DNA from: Streptomyces griseicoloratus
Lineage (GTDB): Bacteria; Actinomycetota; Actinomycetes; Streptomycetales; Streptomycetaceae
Length of the DNA: 64,000 bases
Direction: 5' to 3'
NCBI RefSeq assembly: GCF_014534645.1
Contig: NZ_JACVQF010000238.1
Span: 186,001 to 250,000 of the forward strand
Made by a program: the position numbers and the translations under genes. Positions 24,859-32,984 of this stretch are shown piece by piece. How positions within the stretch are numbered: position 1 is the stretch's first letter; every line of letters begins with the position of its first letter. The notes below the pieces were generated by a model. It worked only from the letters and a program-made list of their open reading frames with translations, was not told where the DNA came from and did not search any database.

Positions 24859-25212
24859 TCAGCGCCCGCCGTTCCAGGGTCCGTACGGGCCGTCGCTGCT
24901 GGAGCCGCGGCGGGTGTTGCGCCCGCCGCCGGGCAGACCGCGCAGCGCGGGCCGTACGTCGACCATGTACACGATCGTCGCAATGAGACCGAGGATCGGC
25001 AGGAACGACAGGATGTTGAAGATCAGGTTCACCACGAAGGCCAGGCCGAGGATGATCAGCCAGAACGGTTTGGTCTTCTTGTCGGCCGCGCGATAGGCGT
25101 CCTCGCGGCGCGTGGCGGCGTCGATCAACGCGAAGCCGCTGAAAAGGATCAGGGCGATGCTCAGCAGCCACATGAAGCCTGCGAACCCCTGCATCAGCAC
25201 AACGTCCACCAC
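24859..25212 (-). CDS. DUF2516 family membrane protein
   Basis: A 117-residue protein with three hydrophobic helices (FMWLLSIALILFSGFALIDAA; FWLIILGLAFVVNLIFNIL; ILGLIATIVYMVDVRP) and a Gly/Arg-rich cytoplasmic tail. This is the DUF2516 pattern found across actinomycetes. The GTG start at 25212 is tentative; an ATG at 25194 is possible. Function unknown. Confidence 0.8.
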   Translation of the reverse strand: MVDVVLMQGFAGFMWLLSIALILFSGFALIDAATRREDAYRAADKKTKPFWLIILGLAFVVNLIFNILSFLPILGLIATIVYMVDVRPALRGLPGGGRNTRRGSSSDGPYGPWNGGR

Positions 25213-25253
25213 CAGACTCGGGTCGTCCCTATGCGGTCACCGTACCCGTAGAA

Positions 25254-25284
25254 CGGGCCGGACACCCCAAGGGTGCCCGGCCCG
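25254..25284 (-). terminator. Hairpin downstream of the HbhA-like gene
   Basis: CGGGCCG (25254-25260) pairs with CGGCCCG (25278-25284), with extra internal pairing CACCC / GGGTG, just past the stop at 25302. Confidence 0.6.
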
Positions 25285-25301
25285 CGGGTGCTCCGCGCCC
25301 G

Positions 25302-25931
25302 TTACTTCACGGGCGGCGTCGTCTTCTTGGCGGTGGGGGCCGTGGTGGTCGTCGTCTTCTTCGCCGGGGCCTTCCTGGCGGCCGGGGCCGTCTTGTCCGT
25401 GGTGGATCCCGGCTTGGCCGCGGCGGGCTTGTCCTCCGCGACCTTGACCGGCTCGGCCTTGGGCTCCACGGCCACGGCCAGCTCCTCCACGTCCTCGGCG
25501 AGGTCCTCGATGCCCTCGGCGGCCTGGCCGCGCCAGGTGCGCACGGCCTGCTCGCCGTGCTCGGCGACCTTCTCGTAGGTCTCCCGGGCCTTGACGGCGT
25601 ACTCGGCCGCGACGCCGACCCCGCGCAGCGCGAGGTCCTGGGCGGTCTCGCCGAGCTTGCGGAAGTCGGCGTCGAGGGAGCCGAGGAGCTCGTTGACCTT
25701 GGTCTGGAGGGTGCCCTGCGTCTCCCTGACGCGGGCCGTCGCCTTCTCCTGGACGGCCTTCGGGTCGGTGTTGCGGACGGCCTCGATACGGGCCGGGGCC
25801 TCGGCGCGCAGCTGCTCCACGAGCGCGGGGACCTTCCGCGCCTGCTGGAAGGCCAGGTCGGCGGTGCCCGCGGCGAAGTAGAGCGGGGTGGGGTCGCTGA
25901 GGGTCTTGCGCAGGTCGTCGGTGATGGCCAT
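25302..25931 (-). CDS. Heparin-binding haemagglutinin-like (HbhA-like) coiled-coil protein
   Basis: A 209-residue protein with an N-terminal MAITDDLRKTLSDPTPLYFAAGT that matches HbhA-like actinobacterial proteins. An amphipathic helical coil (residues 30-150) is followed by a Lys/Ala/Pro/Thr-rich basic tail (KKTTTTTAPTAKKTT). In mycobacteria such tails bind sulfated glycans, but here a nucleoid or membrane role is equally possible. The start is supported by GGGAGGACCACACC. Confidence 0.75.
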   Translation of the reverse strand: MAITDDLRKTLSDPTPLYFAAGTADLAFQQARKVPALVEQLRAEAPARIEAVRNTDPKAVQEKATARVRETQGTLQTKVNELLGSLDADFRKLGETAQDLALRGVGVAAEYAVKARETYEKVAEHGEQAVRTWRGQAAEGIEDLAEDVEELAVAVEPKAEPVKVAEDKPAAAKPGSTTDKTAPAARKAPAKKTTTTTAPTAKKTTPPVK

Positions 25932-26010
25932 GGTGTGGTCCTCCCGGATCACTTCTTGCTGAGGGTCTTGTGGGATTCCCGCGCACGGCCGGCCGGGTGC
26001 TCGCTCCTTC

Positions 26011-26523
26011 TCACCCGGCCGTCTGCTGCGGGCCGGCGGCATCGCCGCCGGTCGTACGGGGGCGGCGGGCGCGTATGGAGGTGCCGCCGTCGGGGGCGTC
26101 GTCCCGGGCGTCGTCGCCCCGGGGGGCCTCCTGTGCGTCGCCGGGGGCGTGGGCCGCACCGTCCGGGTGGGGCCCGAACCCGTTCTCCCTGCGGAACGAG
26201 TCGTAGATCTGGAGCAGCACCTGCTTCTGCCGCTCGGTCAGCGTGGGATCGGCGAGGACGACCGCACGCGTCTCCACCTCGTCCCGGTCCCGCTCCGCGT
26301 CGAGGATCCCGGCCCGCACGTACAGCGTCTCGGCGGAGATCCGCAGCGCCTTGGCGACCTGCTGCAGCACCTCCGCGCTCGGCTTGCGCAGCCCGCGCTC
26401 GATCTGGCTCAGATACGGATTGGACACCCCCGCGGCATCGGCGAGCTGCCGCAGCGACAGCTGTGCGTTCCGCCGCTGCTCGCGCAGGTACTCACCGAGA
26501 TTGCCGACGTTGAGCGATGCCAT
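26011..26523 (-). CDS. XRE-family transcriptional regulator
   Basis: A 170-residue protein. The N-terminal Cro/C1 HTH (residues 7-65: LREQRRNAQLSLRQLADAAGVSNPYLSQIERGLRKPSAE) is followed by a short helical region and a disordered Gly/Asp-rich tail. A perfect 30-bp palindrome lies 25 bases before the start, so autoregulation is likely. The downstream HbhA-like gene is in the same direction, 79 bases away, and a probable target. Confidence 0.88.
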   Translation of the reverse strand: MASLNVGNLGEYLREQRRNAQLSLRQLADAAGVSNPYLSQIERGLRKPSAEVLQQVAKALRISAETLYVRAGILDAERDRDEVETRAVVLADPTLTERQKQVLLQIYDSFRRENGFGPHPDGAAHAPGDAQEAPRGDDARDDAPDGGTSIRARRPRTTGGDAAGPQQTAG

Positions 26524-26547
26524 GACTCCACGATGCACCACGCTGCT

Positions 26548-26577
26548 AACTATTGCAAGCACATGCTTGCAATAGTT
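26548..26577. promoter_or_regulatory. Perfect 14+14 bp palindromic operator upstream of the XRE gene
   Basis: AACTATTGCAAGCA and TGCTTGCAATAGTT are exact reverse complements with a 2-bp CA centre. The AT-rich site stands out from its GC-rich surroundings and overlaps the expected promoter of the XRE gene. Confidence 0.8.
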
Positions 26578-26702
26578 CGAGCACGGCGTCGATCCGCGCC
26601 TCGACGCGTGCGCGCCTGCCCCTGCCGCTCCTTCGTACACCCACTTTTTTGTGCGTACTTGGCAGCGCGCGGCCGGCGGCCGAAGCTGATGGCGGGTACG
26701 GA

Positions 26703-27065
26703 TCAGGAGGCCGCGCGGATCTCGGCGGACTCGGCTCCCGCCAGCCTTTCCAGGCGGCGGTGGCCCCAGTCGGAGAGGGGGGAGAGGGCCTCGGCGAGGT
26801 CACGGCCGAAGGCGGTCAGGGAGTACTCGGTCTTCGGCGGAAGCACGTCGTACACCCGCCGGTCCACCAGTCCGTCCGCCTCCATCTCGCGCAGCGCCTG
26901 AGTCAGCACCTTCTCGGTGAGACCGGGCACGCGGCGGCGCAGCTCGGCCGGCCGGTGCGGGCCGGACTCCAGCAGCCACAGCAGCGTCGTCTTCCACTTG
27001 CCCTCGATCACGGCGACGGCCGCGGTCACCCCGCAGACGTTCCGGTCGTGGCGTCGATGCGTCAC
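26703..27065 (-). CDS. HxlR-family winged-helix regulator
   Basis: A 120-residue MarR-like HxlR protein. The core IEGKWKTTLLWLLESGPHRPAELRRRVPGLTEKVLTQALREMEADGLVDR is the family winged helix, with the conserved YSLTAFGRDL near the C terminus. The N-terminal cysteine at residue 11 is at the place where redox- or electrophile-sensing HxlR proteins carry theirs. It diverges by 50 bases from an imine reductase-like gene, its likely target. Confidence 0.86.
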   Translation of the reverse strand: MTHRRHDRNVCGVTAAVAVIEGKWKTTLLWLLESGPHRPAELRRRVPGLTEKVLTQALREMEADGLVDRRVYDVLPPKTEYSLTAFGRDLAEALSPLSDWGHRRLERLAGAESAEIRAAS

Positions 27066-27115
27066 GCCGTGCCCCCTTCATCAGCAATTGCCAGTTATGT
27101 TACGGGAGTTGAACC

Positions 27116-28018
27116 ATGTCTGTGCACACCGACCGGTCTGCCGCCACCGTCACCGTCCTCGGCCTGGGCCCGATGGGCCGGGCGCTGGCCGGCGCGTTCC
27201 TGGCCGCCGGGCTGCGCACCACCGTCTGGAACCGCACCCCCGGCCGGGACGCCGAGCTGGTCGCCCGGGGCGCGATCGCGGCCGCCTCGGCCGAGGAGGC
27301 GGTCGCCGCCGCCCCGCTGACCGTCGTCTGCGTGGTGAACTACGACGCCTCGGACGCCGTACTGCGCCGGGACGCCGTCGCCACCGCCCTCAAGGGCCGT
27401 ACGGTCGTGAACCTGAGCGCCGACACCCCCGGGCGCGCCCGGGACACGGCCGAGTGGGCCGCCCGGCACGGCATCCGCTACCTGGACGGCGCGATCATGA
27501 CCCCGACGCCGACCATCGGCACGGACGACGCGGTGTTCCTGTACAGCGGGCCCGAGGAGCTGTACCGGGAGCACCGGCCCGCACTGGACGCGCTCGGCGG
27601 CACCCACACCCACCTCGGGGAGGACGCCGGCCGGGCCGCGGCGTACGACATCGCGCTGCTCGACATCTTCTGGACGGCGATGGCGGGGTACGCGCACGCC
27701 CTCGCCGTGGCCCGGGCGGAGGGCGTCACCGCCGGTGAACTCGCCCCGTTCGCCCAGGGCATCGCCGCGATCCTCCCGCCGCTGTTCACGGAGTTCGCGG
27801 CCGACACGGACGCCGGTACGTACTCGGGCGAGCTCAACCCGATCACCTCGGCGGCCTCGACCATGGCCCACATCGTGCACGCCTCCGAGGCCCACGGCAT
27901 CGACGCGAGCGTGATGCGCGTGATCGAGGGGCAGGCCCGGCGGGTCATCGCGCTCGGGCACGGGTCGGACGGATTCACCCGGGTCGCCGAGGTACTGGAC
28001 GGGCACCGAGGCGCGTGA
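27116..28018 (+). CDS. NADPH-dependent imine reductase-like dehydrogenase
   Basis: A 300-residue member of the beta-hydroxyacid dehydrogenase/imine reductase family. The N-terminal Rossmann motif is VTVLGLGPMGRALAGAF with WNRTPGR at the NADPH 2'-phosphate site. VVNLSADTPGRAR and YLDGAIMTPTPTIG match the family's substrate loop, and YDIALLDIFWTAMAGY is the inter-domain helix carrying the catalytic Asp in imine reductases. The classical Lys of hydroxyacid dehydrogenases is not at its expected place, which favours the imine reductase branch. Confidence 0.8.
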   Translation: MSVHTDRSAATVTVLGLGPMGRALAGAFLAAGLRTTVWNRTPGRDAELVARGAIAAASAEEAVAAAPLTVVCVVNYDASDAVLRRDAVATALKGRTVVNLSADTPGRARDTAEWAARHGIRYLDGAIMTPTPTIGTDDAVFLYSGPEELYREHRPALDALGGTHTHLGEDAGRAAAYDIALLDIFWTAMAGYAHALAVARAEGVTAGELAPFAQGIAAILPPLFTEFAADTDAGTYSGELNPITSAASTMAHIVHASEAHGIDASVMRVIEGQARRVIALGHGSDGFTRVAEVLDGHRGA

Positions 28019-28056
28019 CGGGCGTCGGAGACGGGCGCCGCCGCGCGTGACGGGCG

Positions 28057-30102
28057 TCAGAACGGCAGCGGCCGCGCGTGCACCACGTCCAGCCGGGACA
28101 CCGCCCGGGTCAGCACCACGTACAGCCGGTGCAGCCCGCGTTCCTCGGCCTCGGCGACGGCCGCCGGTTCGACGGCGACGACGTGGTCGTACTCCAGGCC
28201 CTTGACGACGCCCGCCGGGACCACGGTCACCCGCGCGCCCGGTTCGTCCGGGCCCGCGGCCGCGATCCCGGCGGCGTCGAGGGCGGCACGCACCCCGGGC
28301 ACGTCCGCGTCGGCGGCGACGACCCCGACCGAGCCCTCCCGGGCGAGCGCGTCCCGCACGGCGTCGGCGACGGCGTCCGGCACCTCGCCCGGCGCCGTCC
28401 GGCGCATCCTCACCTCCCCGTCGCCGCGCAGCGAACGGGCGGCCGGTACGTCGACGTCGAGCCGCTCCAGGAGCCGGTTGGCGAGGGCGACGACCGCCCC
28501 CGGCACCCGGAAGCCGGTGGTCAGCGGCACCACCGGCGCGTCCGGCACGCCGAGGTGGGCCAGGACCGGCTCCCAGGACCGCGCCGCCCACGGGGTGGTT
28601 CCCTGGGCCAGGTCGCCGAGGACGGTCAGCGAGCCGAAGGCGGCCCGGCGGGCGATGGCCCGGCACTCCATCGGGGAGAGGTCCTGGGCCTCGTCGACGA
28701 CGACGTGGCCGTATCCCCCGGGATGTTCGAGGAGCCCGGCGACCTCGTCGAGGAGGACCAGGTCGGCGGCCGACCAGCGCGCCGACTTCCACGACCGCGG
28801 CGGGCCGGCCGCCCACAGCACCGCCTTCTGCTCGTCGGCGTCGAGCAGTCCGTCCGCCGCCTCCGCCAGCGTGCCGGGGTCGCTCAGCAGCCCGGCGACG
28901 ACCTCCTCCGGCCGCACCCGGGGCCATACGGCGTCGAGGCAGGCGCCGATCGGCCGGGCGCGCTCGATCCTGCGCACCCAGGCGCTGGGCCGCGGCCCGC
29001 TGCGCCGCTCGGCCCGGTCCTGGACGTACCGCACGATCCGTGAGCGCACCCGCTCCCGCCCCACGCCGTAGGGCGGTTCCTCGTCCCGCACTCCGGCGAC
29101 GATCCGCGCGAGCACGTCGTCCGGGACCCGCCAACGGTAGGCGCCGTCCGGCACGGACAGGGGCTCGGCGGCCCCGGCGGCCACGCGAGCGTACAGCGCC
29201 CGGCGCAGCACCTCGGCCATCCTGGCGTCGTGCTTGACGGCGGCGGACTTCTCGTCGTCGGTGGCGGTGACCGGGTGCCGGGCGATCTCCTCGGAAAGCG
29301 TCGACTGCCGTACGCCGGTCTCGCCGAGGGCGGGCAGCACCTCGGCGATGTAGGAGAGGAAGGTGCGGTTGGGACCGAGGATCAGCAGACCGCCGCGCCG
29401 GATGCGCTGCGGGTGGGTGTACAGCAGGTACGCCGCCCGGTGCAGGCCGACGGCCGTCTTGCCGGTGCCGGGGGCTCCCTGGACGCAGACCGAGGCGGCG
29501 AGGTCGCCGCGTACGAGGTCGTCCTGCTCGGGCTGGATGGTGGCGGCGATGTCCCGCATGGGCCCGACGCGCGGCCGTTCGATCTCGCGGGCGACGATGT
29601 CGCTCGTCCGGGACTCTCCCCTGCCGAGGTGTTCGTCCTCCAGTCCGGTGAGGTCGGCCGAGTCGCCGCGGCTGCCGGGCGCCCAGCCGAAGCGGCGGCG
29701 GACGGCGACGCCCTGCGGTTCGCGGGCGGTGGCCTGGTAGAAGGCCCGGGAGACGGGGGCGCGCCAGTCGACGACGAGGGGCGGGGCGGCGGGGTCCTCG
29801 GTGATCCGCAGCCGCCCGACGTGGTAGTGCTGCCCGGCGTGCTCCCCGCCGCCGTCGCCGGCCGCGAAGTCCAGCCGCCCGAAGAACAGCGGCCCCTCGG
29901 GCAGTTCGCGCAGCGCCTTGGCCCGGCTGCGCAGCCGGTACCCGAGGACTTCGGCGTCGGCGCCGGAAGCGGAGACGTCCTCGCTGGTGACGACCTGTTC
30001 CCGGGCGCCGTCGGCCATGGTGGCGAGGGCGGCGCGGCAGTGCTCGTGGTGGGCGCGTTCCAGGGCGAGGGCGTGGCGGAGGGCGGGGTCCGGTGACGTC
30101 AT
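28057..30102 (-). CDS. HelD-like superfamily 1 helicase
   Basis: A 681-residue UvrD/Rep-like protein of the actinobacterial HelD group, which binds RNA polymerase and clears it from DNA. Motifs: Walker A QGAPGTGKTAVGLHRA, Walker B VVVDEAQDLSPME, motif III GDLAQGTTPWAA, motif VI LYVVLTRAVSRLDV. The N-terminal coiled segment (residues 1-70) corresponds to the arm that enters the secondary channel. Some HelD proteins give rifampicin tolerance. It lies 54 bases downstream of a TetR gene, with a repeated operator-like element between. Confidence 0.88.
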   Translation of the reverse strand: MTSPDPALRHALALERAHHEHCRAALATMADGAREQVVTSEDVSASGADAEVLGYRLRSRAKALRELPEGPLFFGRLDFAAGDGGGEHAGQHYHVGRLRITEDPAAPPLVVDWRAPVSRAFYQATAREPQGVAVRRRFGWAPGSRGDSADLTGLEDEHLGRGESRTSDIVAREIERPRVGPMRDIAATIQPEQDDLVRGDLAASVCVQGAPGTGKTAVGLHRAAYLLYTHPQRIRRGGLLILGPNRTFLSYIAEVLPALGETGVRQSTLSEEIARHPVTATDDEKSAAVKHDARMAEVLRRALYARVAAGAAEPLSVPDGAYRWRVPDDVLARIVAGVRDEEPPYGVGRERVRSRIVRYVQDRAERRSGPRPSAWVRRIERARPIGACLDAVWPRVRPEEVVAGLLSDPGTLAEAADGLLDADEQKAVLWAAGPPRSWKSARWSAADLVLLDEVAGLLEHPGGYGHVVVDEAQDLSPMECRAIARRAAFGSLTVLGDLAQGTTPWAARSWEPVLAHLGVPDAPVVPLTTGFRVPGAVVALANRLLERLDVDVPAARSLRGDGEVRMRRTAPGEVPDAVADAVRDALAREGSVGVVAADADVPGVRAALDAAGIAAAGPDEPGARVTVVPAGVVKGLEYDHVVAVEPAAVAEAEERGLHRLYVVLTRAVSRLDVVHARPLPF

Positions 30103-30125
30103 TCCACCGAGCGTACCCGAATACG

Positions 30126-30149
30126 TTACCGAGTTAAATTTTTTACCGA
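30126..30149. promoter_or_regulatory. Operator-like direct repeat upstream of helD
   Basis: Two TTACCGA copies start at 30126 and 30143 (17-bp period) around an AT-rich GTTAAATTTT segment between the TetR stop and the helD start. Partial dyad CGAGT / ACTCG is also present. It may be the binding site of the adjacent TetR protein. Confidence 0.5.
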
Positions 30150-30156
30150 CTCGCAG

Positions 30157-30762
30157 CTAGGCGAGGTGCGGCAGCCCCGCCGCCAGCAGCGCGAACGCCC
30201 GCTCCGCCGCGGCCACGGCGTCCTCACGAACGTCCGCCGCCCGCTCCCCGGCCGCGATCCGCCGCCAGTTCTCCTGCGCGAGGATCCGCTGCACGGCGAT
30301 GATCTGCCCGGCGGCCAGCCGGGCGTTCAGATCCCCGCCGAGCGCCTCGGCGAGCGCGGCCTCCGACCGCTCCAGATGCGTGTGCAGCCGGGCGACGAGG
30401 GAGGGAGTGCCGTAGAGCAGCCGGTGGAACGCGAGCACGTCGGGGTGGTCGTTGAGCCCGGTCACGGGGTCCGACCGCTCCAGCCCCTCCAGGAAGTGCC
30501 GCCGCAGCGCGACGAGCGGCGCGGCCCCCTCCCCCACCACCCGCGCAGCCTCACCCTCGTGGTCGGCGATCCGGTGCAGGACGAGGTCCTCCTTCGCCGG
30601 GAAGTACCGGAAGAGGGTCGGCTTGGAGATCTCGGCCGCGGCGGCCACCTCCGCGACGGACACCGCGTCGAACCCCTTCTCCACGAAGAGCCCGATGGCG
30701 ATGTCCGACACCACCTGGAACATCCGCCGCCGCTTGCGCTCCCGCAGCCCCATCTCACTCAT
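30157..30762 (-). CDS. TetR-family regulator
   Basis: A 201-residue regulator with an N-terminal HTH (VVSDIAIGLFVEKGFDAVSVAEVAAAAEISKPTLFRYFPAKEDL) and a helical ligand domain ending LLAAGLPHLA. A TAGGCT hexamer at 30769-30774 lies six bases before the ATG, a leaderless start. It is co-directional with the helD-type gene and probably controls it. Confidence 0.88.
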   Translation of the reverse strand: MSEMGLRERKRRRMFQVVSDIAIGLFVEKGFDAVSVAEVAAAAEISKPTLFRYFPAKEDLVLHRIADHEGEAARVVGEGAAPLVALRRHFLEGLERSDPVTGLNDHPDVLAFHRLLYGTPSLVARLHTHLERSEAALAEALGGDLNARLAAGQIIAVQRILAQENWRRIAAGERAADVREDAVAAAERAFALLAAGLPHLA

Positions 30763-30779
30763 GCCGCGAGCCTACGCAG

Positions 30780-31883
30780 TCACGGTTCACCGATCCGGAC
30801 GTCGCCCGCGTGCGCCCGCTGCCACCGCACGAGTGCCGTGCCGATGCTGGACGGCGCCGGCACCGACTCCAGCCCCAGGGGCAGAGCCGCATCGGCCAGG
30901 ATCTTGTACAGCCTGGCTGCCACGTGAGCGAGCCGGGGCCCTGACGCGTACGCCCCATGTCCCAGCGAGAGGGCTTCCCGGATGACATCGGTGAAGACCG
31001 ACTGGGCTCTCTTGTAATCGATGAGCAGTCTCAGGTCGTGCCGCCAGCCGTTCGAACTGCCCGGCCGCACGGTCTCGACGGTGCGTCGCCACTGCTCCAC
31101 CACCCGATGCCGCTGCCACGACGGGTAGCGCATCAGGTGCAGGTGGGTGGCCAGCTCGTAGAGCGGGTCACCCACCATCGCCAGCTCCCAGTCGATGGTC
31201 CACAAGCGGCGGTCCGCGTCGATGATGAAGTTCTCACGGTGCAGGTCGGCGTGCAGAAGGCAGAACGGACGCTCACGGAGCCCGGACACATGCTTCCGCA
31301 GCCGCCTGAACGAGTCGCCGTCCAGCCCGATGGCTGCGAAGAGGGCCTCGAATTCCGGCAAGTTCTTCTCATAGACGCGTTGCTCGGTGAAGCAGATGAG
31401 CCGTTCCATGAAGCCGGCGGTGTCACCGTCCGCCGGGCGGTCCTCGGGATGGCAACGCCTTTCCACCGGGAGAGTCTCCGAGGTCACCGCGGCCAGCTCG
31501 CCGAAGAGCTCCACGATCTGCCGCACGACATCATGGGGCACCGCCTGACCGGCCCCGTAGAGCGATCCCAGGGTGCGCCCCTCGACAAAGCGCTGCAGTG
31601 CGAGCCCGTCGATCTCGAAGACGTCCGGAATGCGAGCGATCCGGCCCTGCAGGACCCGCAGCAGTTGCTCCTCCGATGTGAAGCACCGCCGGTCGAACCA
31701 CAGCAAGTTGCTGCGCGGCTCCCGGCACTTCCATCGGGCCGCTCGCGCGGCTCCCGTCGCGCCAGGCAGCGGAACCACGTAAGTCTCGTGGTGATATCCA
31801 CGCAGGGGGCCCTCGACCACGCTTTCGTCACCGCTCACCTCGACAGCACGAAGCCGAGCGATGGAACCCGATTCGGGCGACAT
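30780..31883 (-). CDS. Phosphotransferase (APH/choline kinase-like family)
   Basis: A 367-residue kinase-like enzyme. The Brenner motif FCLLHADLHRENFIID carries the catalytic Asp, and the metal-binding motif is LWTIDWELAMVGDPLYELA. The N-terminal half has a kinase N-lobe (EQLLRVLQGRIARIPDVFEIDGLALQRFVEG). Family members phosphorylate small hydroxyl compounds such as aminoglycosides, choline or homoserine; the substrate here is unknown. It diverges from an HAD phosphatase at 32130, opening the DevA-family island, so kinase and phosphatase may act on related metabolites. Confidence 0.8.
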   Translation of the reverse strand: MSPESGSIARLRAVEVSGDESVVEGPLRGYHHETYVVPLPGATGAARAARWKCREPRSNLLWFDRRCFTSEEQLLRVLQGRIARIPDVFEIDGLALQRFVEGRTLGSLYGAGQAVPHDVVRQIVELFGELAAVTSETLPVERRCHPEDRPADGDTAGFMERLICFTEQRVYEKNLPEFEALFAAIGLDGDSFRRLRKHVSGLRERPFCLLHADLHRENFIIDADRRLWTIDWELAMVGDPLYELATHLHLMRYPSWQRHRVVEQWRRTVETVRPGSSNGWRHDLRLLIDYKRAQSVFTDVIREALSLGHGAYASGPRLAHVAARLYKILADAALPLGLESVPAPSSIGTALVRWQRAHAGDVRIGEP

Positions 31884-32129
31884 TTACCGTTTCTCTCGCC
31901 TTGGACCCTTGCGAAGGGTACAGAAGTGGAAGCACGCTACTCCTGTTCCTGCGGGCCCTACGCCAGGAGCCCTTCAAGCCTCGCCGTGCCGTCCCACCGC
32001 GCGGCGAACGGGCGGGCACTTGTGCGACGGCATGGCCGCATACGCCCGGATCGGAACGTCTTTGACCTGCGTTCCTGGCAGTGGCGCCCACCCTGGTACA
32101 CACTGAGGCGGGCGACCGGAGGGACGGAG

Positions 32130-32885
32130 ATGGGCGACGTGCTCGGCGAAGAGGAAGCACTGTCACGACTACTCGGCACCGCACGAGCCGTGCTCTTCGA
32201 CTTCGACGGCCCGGTCACCGATCTGTTCCGAGGAGTTTCGACCGCGCCCGTCGCCGACGAAATCAAGGAGGCGGTCCGACGGCACTGGGGCGCCCTCGAC
32301 CCGGACGTCGAAGACTGCGACGACTCACACGGCGTCCTGCTGCGGGTGCGGGACATGCTCGACCGCCCTGCCTCGCCTCCCCGGGACCGTGCAGCGCTCG
32401 ACCTGGCAGAAGCCATCGTGACCCGGCACGAATACGAGATCGTGAGAACGGCGAGCCCGACGCCACACCTCGGCGCCCTCGTGGAGGCGCTGCTCGGCCT
32501 GGGCATGCGGCTCGTGATCGTCAGCAACAACGCCGACGGTCCGGTCTGCGAGTTCCTGAAGTCCTTCGACCTGCAGTCGAAATTCGAGGCGGTCATGGGG
32601 CGCGACCCGAAGGAACTGCGCCACATGAAGCCCTCCCCCGAATCCGTCAACCGTGCCGTCGAACACCTCGCCCTGGCCCCTGACGAGTGCGTTCTGATCG
32701 GGGATCAGCTCACGGACCTGTCGGCCGCCCGCGCGGCCGGGACGCGGTTCATCGGTTGCACCCGGTCACCGGAGCGTGCGGCGGAGATGATGCGCCGCGG
32801 CGCAGACCGCGTCGTGTCGTCGCTCGCGCCACTGGTCAATGCCGCCAAGTCCCATGCCCCCGAGTCACCGGCCGACCCCAACTGA
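32130..32885 (+). CDS. HAD-family phosphatase, DevB-like paralogue
   Basis: A 251-residue HAD hydrolase. Motif I VLFDFDGPVTDLF (Asp24, Asp26), motif II IVSNN, motif III Lys in HMKPSPESV, motif IV IGDQLTDL. It is clearly related to the devB product in the same window (LWDFDGPICRLF; KPDPHTL; IGDSPSD). CCGGAGGG precedes the ATG. It is followed by a membrane protein sharing the DevA sensor domain. Confidence 0.85.
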   Translation: MGDVLGEEEALSRLLGTARAVLFDFDGPVTDLFRGVSTAPVADEIKEAVRRHWGALDPDVEDCDDSHGVLLRVRDMLDRPASPPRDRAALDLAEAIVTRHEYEIVRTASPTPHLGALVEALLGLGMRLVIVSNNADGPVCEFLKSFDLQSKFEAVMGRDPKELRHMKPSPESVNRAVEHLALAPDECVLIGDQLTDLSAARAAGTRFIGCTRSPERAAEMMRRGADRVVSSLAPLVNAAKSHAPESPADPN

Positions 32886-32984
32886 CCACCTGTTGCGGTG
32901 GTGTTGAGCGCGGCATCATGGTGCGCCTCGGAGATCCACAGGCATCACCGCCGCCACGGCTCGGCGGCACACAGGGGGTAGAGG

